From contig JACPOB010000137.1 of NCBI GenBank assembly GCA_016185145.1, positions 1 through 59,219 of the forward strand: DNA of 59,219 nt, read 5' to 3'. Source of the stretch: Rhodospirillales bacterium (lineage in GTDB: Bacteria > Pseudomonadota > Alphaproteobacteria > Reyranellales > Reyranellaceae). This document shows, in pieces, positions 31,281 to 40,881 of this stretch. A program made the translations under genes and the position numbers. Within the stretch, counting starts at the first letter, position 1, and each line of letters begins with the position of its first letter. The notes beneath the pieces were generated by a model. That model was not told the origin of the DNA. It searched no databases and saw nothing but the letters and a program-made list of their open reading frames with translations.

Positions 31281-33239
31281 ATGTCGACCGGAGCAGCCAC
31301 GACCTGGGCCAAGGATCTCGACGGACTCGAGAACGACATCGAGCGCGCCGTGCAGGCGCTGATGCGCCGGCAACGCCCCGACGGGCACTGGGTGTTCGAG
31401 CTCGAGGCCGACGCCACGATCCCGTCGGAATACGTCTTGTTGCGCCACTACCTTGGCGAACCCGAGGACCTGGAGCTCGAGCGCAAGATCGCCGTCTATC
31501 TCCGCCGCATCCAGGGCGAGCACGGCGGCTGGCCGCTGTTCCACGGCGGCGCCTTCGACATCAGCGCGTCGGTGAAGGCCTATTTCTGCCTGAAGATGGT
31601 CGGCGACAGCCCCGACGCGCCGCACATGGCGAGGGCGCGCAACGCCATCCTGGCTTACGGCGGCGCCGAGCGGGCCAACGTCTTCACGCGGATCCTGCTG
31701 GCGCAGTTCGGCCAGCTTTCCTGGGCGCACGTTCCGACCATGCCGGTCGAGATCATCCTGCTGCCGCGCTGGTTCCCGATCCACCTCTCGCGCATGTCCT
31801 ACTGGGCGCGCACCGTCATCGTGCCGCTGCTGGTGCTGGCGGCGTTGCGCAAGCGCGCGCGCAATCCGCGCGGGATCGGCATCCAGGAACTGTTCGCCAC
31901 GGCGGATCGATCGCCGCCTAGGCGGGCCGCCCACGCGCATCGCGGCTGGGCGCTGTTCTTCAACGCGCTCGACCGCGTGCTGAAGGCGGTCGAGCCGCTA
32001 TGGCCGAAGAAGATGCGGCAGCGCGCCGTCGAGCGCTGTGTCGCCTTCGTCACCGAAAGGCTGAACGGCGAGGACGGCCTTGGCGCGATCTATCCCGCCA
32101 TGGCGAACTCCGTGATGATGTACGACGCGCTGGGCTATGCGCCGGATCATCCGGACTACGCCACGGCCCGCCGCTCGATCGAGAAGCTGCTGGTGGTCGG
32201 GGACGACGAGGCCTACTGCCAGCCCTGCGTCTCGCCGGTGTGGGACACCGCGCTCGCCAGCCAGGCCCTGCTGGAGGTGCAGGAGGGCAAGGCGGATGCA
32301 TCCGCGTTGCGCGGGCTCGGCTGGCTGAAGCCGCTGCAGGAGCTCGAGGTGAAGGGCGATTGGAGCGAGCGGCGGCCCGAGGTTCGTCCCGGCGGCTGGG
32401 CCTTCCAGTACCGCAACGCCCACTATCCAGACCTCGACGATACTGCCGTCGTTGTCATGGCGATGGATCGCGCACGGCGCCAATCCGGTGCGGGGAAGGA
32501 TTACGACGAGGCGATCGCGCGCGGCGTCGAATGGATCAACGGCCTGCAAAGCGGCAACGGCGGCTGGGCCGCTTTCGATGCCGACAACGTCGATCACTAC
32601 CTCAACAACATCCCCTTCGCCGATCATGGCGCGCTGCTCGATCCGCCGACCGCGGATGTCAGCGCCCGCTGCATCAGCATGCTGGCGCAGCTCGGCGAGA
32701 CGCCGGCCAACCGCGTCATGCGCGACGGCATCGACTATCTCGAGCGCGACCAGATGCCGGACGGCAGCTGGTTCGGCCGCTGGGGCGTCAACTACGTCTA
32801 CGGTACCTGGTCGGCGCTGTGTGCCCTGGGCGCCGCGGGCTTCGACGGGACGAGGCCGAGCGTGCGCAAAGCCGCCGATTGGTTGATCGCGATCCAGAAT
32901 GACGACGGCGGCTGGGGCGAGGACTGCGCCAGCTACAAGCTCGACTATCGCGGCTACGAGTCCGCGCCCTCCACCGCGTCGCAGACCGCCTGGGCGCTGC
33001 TGGGCCTGATGGCGGCGGGAGAGGTCGACCATCCCGCTGTCGAGCGCGGCATCGGCTGGCTGCGCCGACATCAGGATGCCGGCGGCCTGTGGCGGCAGGA
33101 CGCCTATACCGGCGGCGGCTTCCCGCGCGTCTTCTACCTGCGCTACCACGGCTATCCGGCGTACTTCCCGCTATGGGCGCTCGCCCGCTATCGCAACCTG
33201 CGCCGCACCAACAGCCGGCGCGTCGCCTACGGCATGTGA
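31281..33239 (+). CDS. shc: Squalene-hopene cyclase
   Basis: A 652-residue class II triterpene cyclase, also named HpnF, converting squalene to hopene and hopanol at the membrane face. The catalytic DXDD motif is DLDDTA (Asp384, Asp386, Asp387), preceded by PGGWAFQYRN. Repeated QW motifs appear (for example the QSGNGGWAAF and QNDDGGWGE stretches), and the C-terminal RVFYLRYHGYPAYFPLWAL is diagnostic. The length is normal for bacterial enzymes. The hpnG start overlaps its stop (TGATG). Confidence 0.96.
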   Translation: MSTGAATTWAKDLDGLENDIERAVQALMRRQRPDGHWVFELEADATIPSEYVLLRHYLGEPEDLELERKIAVYLRRIQGEHGGWPLFHGGAFDISASVKAYFCLKMVGDSPDAPHMARARNAILAYGGAERANVFTRILLAQFGQLSWAHVPTMPVEIILLPRWFPIHLSRMSYWARTVIVPLLVLAALRKRARNPRGIGIQELFATADRSPPRRAAHAHRGWALFFNALDRVLKAVEPLWPKKMRQRAVERCVAFVTERLNGEDGLGAIYPAMANSVMMYDALGYAPDHPDYATARRSIEKLLVVGDDEAYCQPCVSPVWDTALASQALLEVQEGKADASALRGLGWLKPLQELEVKGDWSERRPEVRPGGWAFQYRNAHYPDLDDTAVVVMAMDRARRQSGAGKDYDEAIARGVEWINGLQSGNGGWAAFDADNVDHYLNNIPFADHGALLDPPTADVSARCISMLAQLGETPANRVMRDGIDYLERDQMPDGSWFGRWGVNYVYGTWSALCALGAAGFDGTRPSVRKAADWLIAIQNDDGGWGEDCASYKLDYRGYESAPSTASQTAWALLGLMAAGEVDHPAVERGIGWLRRHQDAGGLWRQDAYTGGGFPRVFYLRYHGYPAYFPLWALARYRNLRRTNSRRVAYGM

Positions 33240-33880
33240 TGATCCTCGCGGTCACCGGGCTGCAGCGCGAGCGGCGCATCCTCGCCGGGTCCGGCGTCGA
33301 GGTGGTGGCGGGCGTCGGCGACCTCGATCTCCGCATCGCGGGCAAGCAGGGCGTCATCAGCATCGGCATTGCGGGCGCCCTGGCGCCTGGACTGAAGCCT
33401 GGCGACTGGGTGGTCGCCGATGCCGTGCGCGATCGCGATGAATTCCTGCCGACCGATCGTGACTGGACCGTGCGGTTGGCGTCGCGCCTGCCTGCCCCGC
33501 AGCGCGGCGTGCTTTTCGGCGGCGACACGATCGCCGCGACGGCGGCGCAGAAGGCGGAGCTGCATCGCGCCACCGGCGCCATCGCCGTCGACATGGAATC
33601 TCACCGGGTCGCACGCGCCGCGCAGCGACACGGCCTGCCTTTCGCCGCGGCCCGCGTCATCTCCGACGCCGCGCACCGCACGCTGCCGCCGGCGGCGCGT
33701 GTCGGCATGAAGAGCGACGGCAATGTCGATCTGCCGGCCGTGCTGCGTTCGCTGCTGCTTGCGCCCTGGCAGTTGCCGGCGCTGATCCGCACCGGCCTGG
33801 AGGCCGAGACGGCCTTTCGCGCCTTACTCCGCGGCCACCGGCTGCTGGGGCGCGGCCTTGGCGGCCCGGATCTCGGTTAG
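33239..33880 (+). CDS. hpnG: Hopanoid-associated phosphorylase HpnG
   Basis: A 213-residue nucleoside-phosphorylase-fold protein that removes adenine from adenosylhopane to give a ribosylhopane. Landmarks are the short N-terminus MILAVTGLQRER, SIGIAGALAPGLKPGD, and VDMESHRVARAA, the ribose-binding Met-Glu motif. It overlaps the shc stop by one base, so it is the last gene of the plus-strand operon. Its final 57 bases overlap the 3' end of hpnH on the other strand. Confidence 0.92.
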   Translation: MILAVTGLQRERRILAGSGVEVVAGVGDLDLRIAGKQGVISIGIAGALAPGLKPGDWVVADAVRDRDEFLPTDRDWTVRLASRLPAPQRGVLFGGDTIAATAAQKAELHRATGAIAVDMESHRVARAAQRHGLPFAAARVISDAAHRTLPPAARVGMKSDGNVDLPAVLRSLLLAPWQLPALIRTGLEAETAFRALLRGHRLLGRGLGGPDLG

Positions 33881-34972
33881 CTTCCGTCCGACATGGTCCG
33901 AGAAGACGAACTCCGCCCGCCGCTGGCCGTCCAGCGGGATGTCCTTCGCCATTGCGCCTTCGGTCCGTACGCCGCCCAGCGCAACGGCCGCCGCCCGGAA
34001 CGGACGGCGCACCATGTCCTTCACCGCCGAGGCCTCGAAGCCGCAATGGACCATGCAGTCGGCGCACTTCTCGTACTTGCCGACGCCGTACTTGTCCCAC
34101 TCGGTGGTGTCCATCAGCTCGCGGAACGTCTTGGCGTAGCCTTCGCCCAGCAGGTAGCAGGGCTTCTGCCAGCCGAACACCGTGCGTGTCGGGTTGCCCC
34201 ACGGCGTGCACTGGTAGCTCTCGTTGCCGGCCAGGAAATTGAGGAAGTTGATCGACTGGCTGAACGGCCAGGCCTTGCCGCCGCGACCGCGCGCCAGGAT
34301 GCCGCGGAACAGCTCCTTGGTCCTGGTGCGGTTCAGGAAATGCTGCTGGTCCGGCGCGCGTTCGTAGGCGTAGCCCGGCGACACGGTGATGCCGTCCAGC
34401 CCGAGCGCCTTCATGTCGTCGAGGAAGGCCGCCACCTCGGCGGGATCGGCATCGTTGAACAGGGTGCAGTTGATGCTGACGCGGAAGCCCTTCGACTTGG
34501 CCAGCCTGATCGCCTCGACCGCCTTGTCGTAGGTGCCCTTCTGGCACACCGACTTGTCGTGCATCGCGCGGTTGCCGTCGAGATGGATCGACCAGGTGAA
34601 CGAGGGATGCGGCTTGTAGTCGTCGATCTTCTTGGCCAGCAGCAGCGCGTTGGTGCACAGGATCACGAACTTCTTGCGTTCGAGATATCCCTTCACGATC
34701 TGCGGCATCTCGCGATGCAGCAGCGGCTCGCCGCCGGCGATCGATACGACCGGCGCGCCGCATTCGTCGATCGCCGCCATGCAGTCGTCGTAGGACAGCC
34801 GCTGGTCGAGGATCTCCGCCGGATAGTCGATCTTGCCGCAGCCGGCGCAGGCCAGGTTGCAGCGGAACAACGGCTCGAGCATCAGCACCAGCGGATAGCG
34901 TTCGCGGCCGGAGAGATGCTGCCGCAACAGATAGGTGCCGATGCGGGCGGCTTGGTGGAGAGGGATTCCCAT
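33824..34972 (-). CDS. hpnH: Adenosyl-hopene transferase HpnH (radical SAM)
   Basis: A 382-residue radical SAM enzyme that adds a 5'-deoxyadenosyl group to diploptene, giving adenosylhopane, the first side-chain step for extended hopanoids. The [4Fe-4S] ligands are Cys38, Cys42 and Cys45 (CNLACAGC), followed by VSIAGGEPLLH, the SAM-binding GGE motif, and a C-terminal CADCMVHCGFEA Cys cluster of the SPASM-like type. The gene is inverted relative to the preceding hpn genes and its end overlaps hpnG. It follows ispH by 9 bases. Confidence 0.94.
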   Translation of the reverse strand: MGIPLHQAARIGTYLLRQHLSGRERYPLVLMLEPLFRCNLACAGCGKIDYPAEILDQRLSYDDCMAAIDECGAPVVSIAGGEPLLHREMPQIVKGYLERKKFVILCTNALLLAKKIDDYKPHPSFTWSIHLDGNRAMHDKSVCQKGTYDKAVEAIRLAKSKGFRVSINCTLFNDADPAEVAAFLDDMKALGLDGITVSPGYAYERAPDQQHFLNRTRTKELFRGILARGRGGKAWPFSQSINFLNFLAGNESYQCTPWGNPTRTVFGWQKPCYLLGEGYAKTFRELMDTTEWDKYGVGKYEKCADCMVHCGFEASAVKDMVRRPFRAAAVALGGVRTEGAMAKDIPLDGQRRAEFVFSDHVGRKLTEIRAAKAAPQQPVAAE

Positions 34973-34981
34973 GGCGTTGAC

Positions 34982-35944
34982 CTATCGGACCGTCGTTTCC
35001 GGAGTCTTGCGTGGCATCTCGTCCGCCCGGAGCTCGGCAGGCAGGCGGAACTCGATGTTCTCGCGCACGCCGTCCATTGTCTCGACCTCGACCTCGCCGT
35101 GCCGGCGCAGCGCTTCGATGACGTCGAGCACCAGTTCCTCGGGCGCCGAGGCGCCGGCAGTGAGGCCCACGGTTCTCACGCCCTTCAGCCACGCCGGATC
35201 GAGCTCGCGGCCGTCGGAGATCAGATAGCTGGGCAGCCCCTGTTCGACCCCGATCTCGCGCAGCCGGTTGGAGTTCGAGCTGTTGCGGCTGCCGACGACG
35301 AGCAGCAGGTCCGCCACCGCGCAGAGATCGCGGACCGCCGACTGGCGATGTTGCGTGGCGTAGCAGATGTCGGAGACGTTGGGCCCTTCGAGGTCGCTGA
35401 ACCGCGCCTGCAGGGCCGCGATCACGCCGCGCGTATCGTCGACGCTGAGGGTCGTCTGGGTGACGTAGGCGACAGGGGCGTCGTTCGGCAGCTCGAGCCT
35501 GGCCACGTCCTCGACCGTCGAAACGAGGTGAACGGGTGCGTCGACCTGACCCTGGGTGCCTTCCACCTCGGGATGCCCGGCATGGCCGATCAGGATGAGT
35601 GCCCGGCCGCGCGAAACGTAGCGCTTGCCCTGGAGATGGACCTTCGACACCAGCGGGCAGGTGGCGTCCAGCACCGGCAGGCCGCGCGTCCTGGCCTCGT
35701 CGATGATCGACTGGGCGACGCCATGGGCGCTGAAGATCGTCACGGCGCCGTCGGGAATCTCGTCCAGCTCCTCGACGAACACGGCGCCCATGCGCTCGAG
35801 ACGCTCGACGACATGGCGGTTATGCACGATTTCATGCCGCACATAGACCGGCGCGCCGAACTTCTCGAGGGAGCGTTCGACGATCTCGATGGCGCGAACC
35901 ACGCCGGCACAGAAACCTCGGGGCTGAGCCAAGATAACCCGCAT
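34982..35944 (-). CDS. ispH: 4-hydroxy-3-methylbut-2-enyl diphosphate reductase
   Basis: A 320-residue iron-sulfur enzyme, the last step of the MEP pathway, giving IPP and DMAPP. The three cluster Cys are Cys12 (RGFCAG), Cys96 (DATCPLV) and Cys194 (DICYATQ), with the conserved His and SAHGV and NSSNSNRL motifs present. ATG 35944 matches the family start. It is co-transcribed with hpnH (9-bp gap), and diverges from dxs across 389 bp. This links isoprenoid precursor supply to hopanoid synthesis. A second ispH copy may exist elsewhere in the genome; not visible here. Confidence 0.94.
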   Translation of the reverse strand: MRVILAQPRGFCAGVVRAIEIVERSLEKFGAPVYVRHEIVHNRHVVERLERMGAVFVEELDEIPDGAVTIFSAHGVAQSIIDEARTRGLPVLDATCPLVSKVHLQGKRYVSRGRALILIGHAGHPEVEGTQGQVDAPVHLVSTVEDVARLELPNDAPVAYVTQTTLSVDDTRGVIAALQARFSDLEGPNVSDICYATQHRQSAVRDLCAVADLLLVVGSRNSSNSNRLREIGVEQGLPSYLISDGRELDPAWLKGVRTVGLTAGASAPEELVLDVIEALRRHGEVEVETMDGVRENIEFRLPAELRADEMPRKTPETTVR

Positions 35945-36333
35945 TCCAGATCTACTCCTCGAAGGCCCCAGCCAGCGTCGGGATACTTGCCGGCATCGTA
36001 TATCGGCATTCGCGGGCTGCCTTGCCAGAGGCAACACAACCTGTGCCTGACAAACGAAAGGCAGGTCGAAAGGTCGCCCTGCCGGATGGAACGTTTGCCG
36101 ACACTGCTGATTGTCCGCTACTGTGACCGTGCGCGCAAGCCTTGGCAGTTGCATGCAAGGATTGTGCGTCTTCACCATCGGATTCCTCTCGATCGAACCC
36201 GACGGTCGGTCAGAACGTTTGGTTTCTTTGCGGCCATGCATGCAGCCCATGGTGGCGGCAAGATGTCGCGCGATTGCTGCTTCAAATGCGCGGTGAACAA
36301 GCACAAGCACTTGAGCGCAGTGAAGGATCGTCA
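35945..36333. other. Divergent gap between ispH and dxs
   Basis: These 389 bases must hold the promoters of the ispH-hpnH and dxs-hpnN units. I see no convincing gene, no clear consensus promoter and no large palindrome. The dxs reading frame is open upstream to 36142, but the family start is at 36334. Confidence 0.4.
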
Positions 36334-38268
36334 ATGAGCGTACCGTCCAAGACACCACTCCTCGACCGGGTGCGGCATCCGGCCGATCTGCGCAATCTGT
36401 CGACGGAGCAGCTGAAGGAGCTTGCCGCCGAATTGCGCGCCGAGACCATCGACGCAGTTTCCGTCACTGGCGGCCACCTCGGCGCTTCACTGGGCGTGGT
36501 CGAGCTCACCGTGGCTCTCCATGCGGTGTTCGATACGCCGCACGACCGGCTGATCTGGGATGTCGGCCACCAGGCCTATCCCCACAAGATCCTGACGGGC
36601 CGCCGCGATCGTATCCGCACTCTGCGCCAGGGCGGCGGGCTTTCCGGATTCACGCGCCGTGCCGAGAGCGAGTACGACCCGTTCGGCGCCGCTCATTCCT
36701 CGACCTCGATCTCGGCCGGGCTGGGCATGGCGGTGGCGCGCGAGCTCAAGGGCGAGGACCGGCAGGTCGTCGCCGTCATCGGCGACGGCGCGCTCAGCGC
36801 TGGCATGGCCTACGAGGCCATGAACAACGCGGGCGCCAGCCGGGCCAACATGATCGTGGTGCTGAACGACAACGACATGTCGATCGCGCCGCCCGTCGGC
36901 GCCATGAGCGCCTACCTGTCGCGGCTCATTTCCTCGCGGCCCTTCCTGTCCCTGCGCGAGCTGATGGCGAGCGTGGCGCGCCGCTTCCCGCGGCCGCTCG
37001 AGCAGGCGGCGCGGCGCGCCGACGAATTCACGCGCGGCCTGCTGACCGGCGGGACCTTGTTCGAGGAATTGGGCTTCTATTATGTCGGCCCGATCGACGG
37101 ACACGACCTCGATCACCTGATGCCCGTGCTGCGCAACCTGCGCGACACGGACCACCAGGGCCCGATCCTGCTGCATGTCGTGACCCAGAAGGGCAAGGGC
37201 TATGCGCCCGCCGAGCGCAGCGCCGACAAGTACCACGGCGTCGTGAAGTTCAACGTCGTCACCGGCGAGCAGTCCAAGGGGCCGCCCGGTCCGCCGTCCT
37301 ATACGAAGGTCTTCGCCGAGGCGCTGGCCGCCGAGGCGGCGGCCGACAAACGGATCGTCGCCGTGACGGCGGCAATGCCCTCGGGCACCGGCCTCGATCT
37401 TTTCGCCAAGCGTTTCCCGGACCGGACCTTCGATGTCGGCATCGCCGAGCAGCACGGCGTCACCTTCGCCGCCGGCATGGCGACCGAAGGCATGAAGCCG
37501 TTCTGCGCGATCTACTCGACGTTCCTCCAGCGCGCCTACGACCAGGTGGTGCACGACGTGGCGCTGCAGAGCCTGCCGGTGCGCTTCGCCCTGGATCGCG
37601 CCGGCCTGGTCGGCGCCGACGGCGCCACGCACGCCGGCGCCTTCGACATCGTCTATCTCGGGTGCCTGCCGAACATGGTCCTGATGGCGGCGGCCGATGA
37701 GCTGGAATTGATGCACATGGTCGCCACGGCGGCGGCGATCGACGACCGGCCGTCGGCTTTCCGTTATCCACGCGGCGAGGGGCTTGGCCTCGCGCTCCCC
37801 GCGCGCGGCACGCCGCTCGAGATCGGGCGCGGGCGGGTGCTGCGCGAAGGCAGCGGCGTCGCCATCCTCTCCTACGGCGCCCGCCTGAAGGAGTGCCTGG
37901 CGGCGGCCGACGATCTCGCGACCCGCGGTCTTTCCTGTACCGTCGCCGACGCCCGCTTCGCCAAGCCGCTCGACACGGCGCTGGTCGAGCGGCTGGCGCG
38001 CGGGCACGCAGTGCTGGTCACGGTCGAGGAGGGCGTCGCCGGCGGCTTCGGATCGCTGGTCATGCAGCACCTCGCCTGGCGCGGGCTTCTGGACAACGGG
38101 CTGAAGTTCCGGCCGATGACGCTGCCCGACCGCCTGATCGACCACAACAGCCAGCCTCGGCAATACGACGAGGCCGGGCTCGATGCGCCCCACATCGTGG
38201 CCGCGGTGCTGGGCGCGCTCGACCAGCAGGACACGAGGCGCTTGCCGACGCTCGCCCGCACGAGTTGA
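36334..38268 (+). CDS. dxs: 1-deoxy-D-xylulose-5-phosphate synthase
   Basis: A 644-residue thiamine-diphosphate enzyme, the first MEP-pathway step, joining pyruvate and glyceraldehyde 3-phosphate. Landmarks are WDVGHQAYPHKILTGR, the TPP/metal motif GDGALSAGMAYEAMNN, and the C-terminal transketolase part (DVGIAEQHGVTFAAGMA, GADGATHAGAFD). The length is typical. ATG 36334 follows AAGGATCGTCA. It is followed after 3 bases by hpnN. As precursor supply feeds hopanoids, this copy may be dedicated to them; whether the genome has another dxs is unknown. Confidence 0.95.
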   Translation: MSVPSKTPLLDRVRHPADLRNLSTEQLKELAAELRAETIDAVSVTGGHLGASLGVVELTVALHAVFDTPHDRLIWDVGHQAYPHKILTGRRDRIRTLRQGGGLSGFTRRAESEYDPFGAAHSSTSISAGLGMAVARELKGEDRQVVAVIGDGALSAGMAYEAMNNAGASRANMIVVLNDNDMSIAPPVGAMSAYLSRLISSRPFLSLRELMASVARRFPRPLEQAARRADEFTRGLLTGGTLFEELGFYYVGPIDGHDLDHLMPVLRNLRDTDHQGPILLHVVTQKGKGYAPAERSADKYHGVVKFNVVTGEQSKGPPGPPSYTKVFAEALAAEAAADKRIVAVTAAMPSGTGLDLFAKRFPDRTFDVGIAEQHGVTFAAGMATEGMKPFCAIYSTFLQRAYDQVVHDVALQSLPVRFALDRAGLVGADGATHAGAFDIVYLGCLPNMVLMAAADELELMHMVATAAAIDDRPSAFRYPRGEGLGLALPARGTPLEIGRGRVLREGSGVAILSYGARLKECLAAADDLATRGLSCTVADARFAKPLDTALVERLARGHAVLVTVEEGVAGGFGSLVMQHLAWRGLLDNGLKFRPMTLPDRLIDHNSQPRQYDEAGLDAPHIVAAVLGALDQQDTRRLPTLARTS

Positions 38269-38271
38269 TGC

Positions 38272-40881
38272 ATGACCTTGTGGGTCGGCCGCGTCGTCGC
38301 GGCCAGTGCGCGGCATCCCTTCATCACGCTGCTTCTCGCCCTGGCCCTGACGGCACTGGCGCTGGTCTATTCGGCCGGTCATTTCGTCATGACCACCGAC
38401 ACGGCCCAGCTGATATCGACCAAGGACAAGTGGCGCCAGCACGAGCTTGCCTACGAGAAGGCCTTCCCGTCGCTGCAGTGGCTGACGATCGTCGTGATCG
38501 ACGGCGCCACGCCGGAGCTCGCGGAGGATGCCGCCAGGCATCTTTCGGCCGCGCTCGTCGCCAGGCCGGGCCTCTTCCACAGCGTGCGCCGCCCCGATGG
38601 CGGACCATTCTTCGACCGCAACGGCCTGCTGTTCCTGTCCCAGAAGCAGGTCCAGGCCTCGGTCGACGGGCTGATGCGCTCTCAGTTCCTGCTGGCGTCG
38701 TTGGCGGCGGATCCCTCGCTGCGCGGCGTGCTCGACACGCTGTCGCGCGGCCTCCAGGGCGTCCGGCACGGCCAGGCGAAGCTCGACGATTTCCAGCCGC
38801 TGATGACGGCCCTCGCCGACACGTTCGACAGGGCGGCAACGGGCCAGCCCGCGTGGTTCTCCTGGCAGGATCTGATGGCCGGGCCTGCAGATGGCTCGGA
38901 GGCTGGCGGCATCGGCAAGCGGCAGACGCGGCGCGTCCTCATCGTCCAGCCGGTCCTCGACTACAGCGCCCTGCAGCCCGGTGCGGCGGCGAGCAATGCC
39001 ATCCGCATGACGGCGCGGTCCCTCGATCTCGATCCCGCCCATGGCGTGTCGATCGGCCTGACCGGGCCGGTGCCGCTCGGTGACGAGGAATTCGCCTCTC
39101 TGGCCGAGGATGCGGATCTGGTGGCCGGCGCGATGGTGCTGGCCCTGCTCGGCATCCTCTGGTGGGCCGTCCATTCGGCGCGCGTCGTCGCCGCGATCCT
39201 GGTGACGACGCTGATGGGCCTGGTCATGACGACCGGGCTCGGCCTGCTGGTGACCGGCCGCTTCAACCTGATCTCGGTCGCCTTCATCCCCCTGTTCGTC
39301 GGCCTCGGCATCGACTTCGCCATCCAGTTCAGTGTGCGCTTCCTCGCCGAGCGGCACTTCCATCCCGGCGTCCGCGAGGCGCTGGTCGCCGCGGGTCATG
39401 GCGTCGGCTTGCCGCTGGCGCTCGCCGCCGCCGCCATCGGCGCGGGCTTCTTCGCCTTCCTGCCGACCGAGTATGTCGGCGTGGCCGAGCTCGGCCTGAT
39501 CGCGGGCCTCGGCATGGGCATCGCCTTCGCGCTTTGCGTCACCCTGCTGCCGGCGCTGTTCGCGCTCGTGCGTCCGCCGGAGGGCAGGCTGGAGGAGGTG
39601 GGGTTTGCCGGGCTGGCGCCTGTCGAGGCCGTTCTCCGCGACAACCGTCGCGCGGTGCTGGTTGTCGGGCTGGTCGCAGCCCTGGCGTCGTTGGCTGCGC
39701 TGCCGTTGGTGCGCTTCGACTTCAATCCGCTGCATCTCAAGAGCGAGCGGGTAGAATCGATGGTGACGTTGCGGGACCTCACGTCCGATCCCGACTGGAC
39801 GCCCGACACGATCAACGTGCTGGCGCCCTCGCTCGCGGCCGTGGATTCGCTCCAGCGCCGGCTCGCGGCGCTGCCCGAAGTGTCTCACGCCGTGACGCTC
39901 GAGAGCTTCGTGCCTGCGGACCAGCCGGAGAAGCTCGCGATCATCCGCGCCGCGGCCCAGCGCCTCGGGCCCGCGCTCGACGTTGCGGCCGCGCCGCGGC
40001 CGACCGACGAGGAGGTGCGCCAGGCGCTGGTGGCGACGGCGTCTGCCCTGCGCCGGGCGTCAGGCGAAAACGGGTCCGCGTCGCAGGCGGCGCAGCGGCT
40101 CGCCGACGCCGCCGACCGCCTCCAGCAGGCCTTGCCCGACATCCGCACGGCTGCCGCCAGCGCAGTCGTCCTGCCGCTTGGCGTGATGCTTGGGCGGGTC
40201 CGTGCCTCGCTGCAGGCGGCTCCGGTGACGATCGATTCGCTGCCGGCCGATCTCGTCGCCGACTGGATCGCCAGGGACGGCCGCGCCCGCATCCAGCTCT
40301 TTCCCAAGGCGGAGTTCCGGACCGACGACGGCCTGTGGCGGTTCGCCCGCGCCGTGCAGGCTGTCGCTCCCGACGCGACGGGAGTGCCGATCTCGATCCG
40401 CGCCGCCGGCGATACCATCGTGACGTCCTTCCTGCAGGCCGGCCTGTGGTCGCTCCTCGCCATCACCCTGATCCTGGCGGCAGCGCTTCGCCGCGTGCGC
40501 GACGTCGTGCTGACGATGGTGCCGGTGCTGCTGAGCGGGCTCCTGACCTTCGCGACGACGGCCGTGCTCGACCTGCCGCTGAACTTCGCCAACATCATCG
40601 CGCTTCCCCTGCTGTTCGGGGTGGGCGTGGCCTTCAACATCTACTTCGTCATGGCGTGGCGTGCCGGCGAGACCGCGCCGCTGCAGTCGAGCCTGATGCG
40701 CGCCGTCGTCTTCAGCGCGCTCACCACCGCCACCGCGTTCGGCGCGCTCTGGCTGTCGAGCCATCCCGGCACGGCCAGCATGGGCCGTCTGCTGATGATT
40801 GCATTGGGCTGGGAGCTTCTGGTGACCCTGCTGTTCCGCCCGGCGCTGCTCGCCGTCCCGCGGAGGGAGGCGGCGCGATGA
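38272..40881 (+). CDS. hpnN: Hopanoid biosynthesis-associated RND transporter HpnN
   Basis: An 869-residue MMPL/RND-family transporter with about 12 membrane helices and two large periplasmic domains (about residues 35-270 and 470-720). It has the typical N-terminal start in a membrane helix and the VGLGIDFAIQFSVR helix pair. HpnN is known to move hopanoids towards the outer membrane in Rhodopseudomonas. It lies 3 bases after dxs and overlaps the following EipB-like gene by 4 bases (ATGA). Confidence 0.9.
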   Translation: MTLWVGRVVAASARHPFITLLLALALTALALVYSAGHFVMTTDTAQLISTKDKWRQHELAYEKAFPSLQWLTIVVIDGATPELAEDAARHLSAALVARPGLFHSVRRPDGGPFFDRNGLLFLSQKQVQASVDGLMRSQFLLASLAADPSLRGVLDTLSRGLQGVRHGQAKLDDFQPLMTALADTFDRAATGQPAWFSWQDLMAGPADGSEAGGIGKRQTRRVLIVQPVLDYSALQPGAAASNAIRMTARSLDLDPAHGVSIGLTGPVPLGDEEFASLAEDADLVAGAMVLALLGILWWAVHSARVVAAILVTTLMGLVMTTGLGLLVTGRFNLISVAFIPLFVGLGIDFAIQFSVRFLAERHFHPGVREALVAAGHGVGLPLALAAAAIGAGFFAFLPTEYVGVAELGLIAGLGMGIAFALCVTLLPALFALVRPPEGRLEEVGFAGLAPVEAVLRDNRRAVLVVGLVAALASLAALPLVRFDFNPLHLKSERVESMVTLRDLTSDPDWTPDTINVLAPSLAAVDSLQRRLAALPEVSHAVTLESFVPADQPEKLAIIRAAAQRLGPALDVAAAPRPTDEEVRQALVATASALRRASGENGSASQAAQRLADAADRLQQALPDIRTAAASAVVLPLGVMLGRVRASLQAAPVTIDSLPADLVADWIARDGRARIQLFPKAEFRTDDGLWRFARAVQAVAPDATGVPISIRAAGDTIVTSFLQAGLWSLLAITLILAAALRRVRDVVLTMVPVLLSGLLTFATTAVLDLPLNFANIIALPLLFGVGVAFNIYFVMAWRAGETAPLQSSLMRAVVFSALTTATAFGALWLSSHPGTASMGRLLMIALGWELLVTLLFRPALLAVPRREAAR

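Noticed and set aside
33893..36337. An 814-codon plus-strand frame opposite hpnH and ispH
   Set aside because: It is a shadow frame; hpnH and ispH have full catalytic Cys sets and family lengths on the minus strand.
36487..39888. A 1133-codon open frame on the minus strand
   Set aside because: It lies opposite dxs and hpnN, whose motifs are unmistakable. It is Arg/His/Gly-rich low-complexity sequence produced by high GC at third codon positions.
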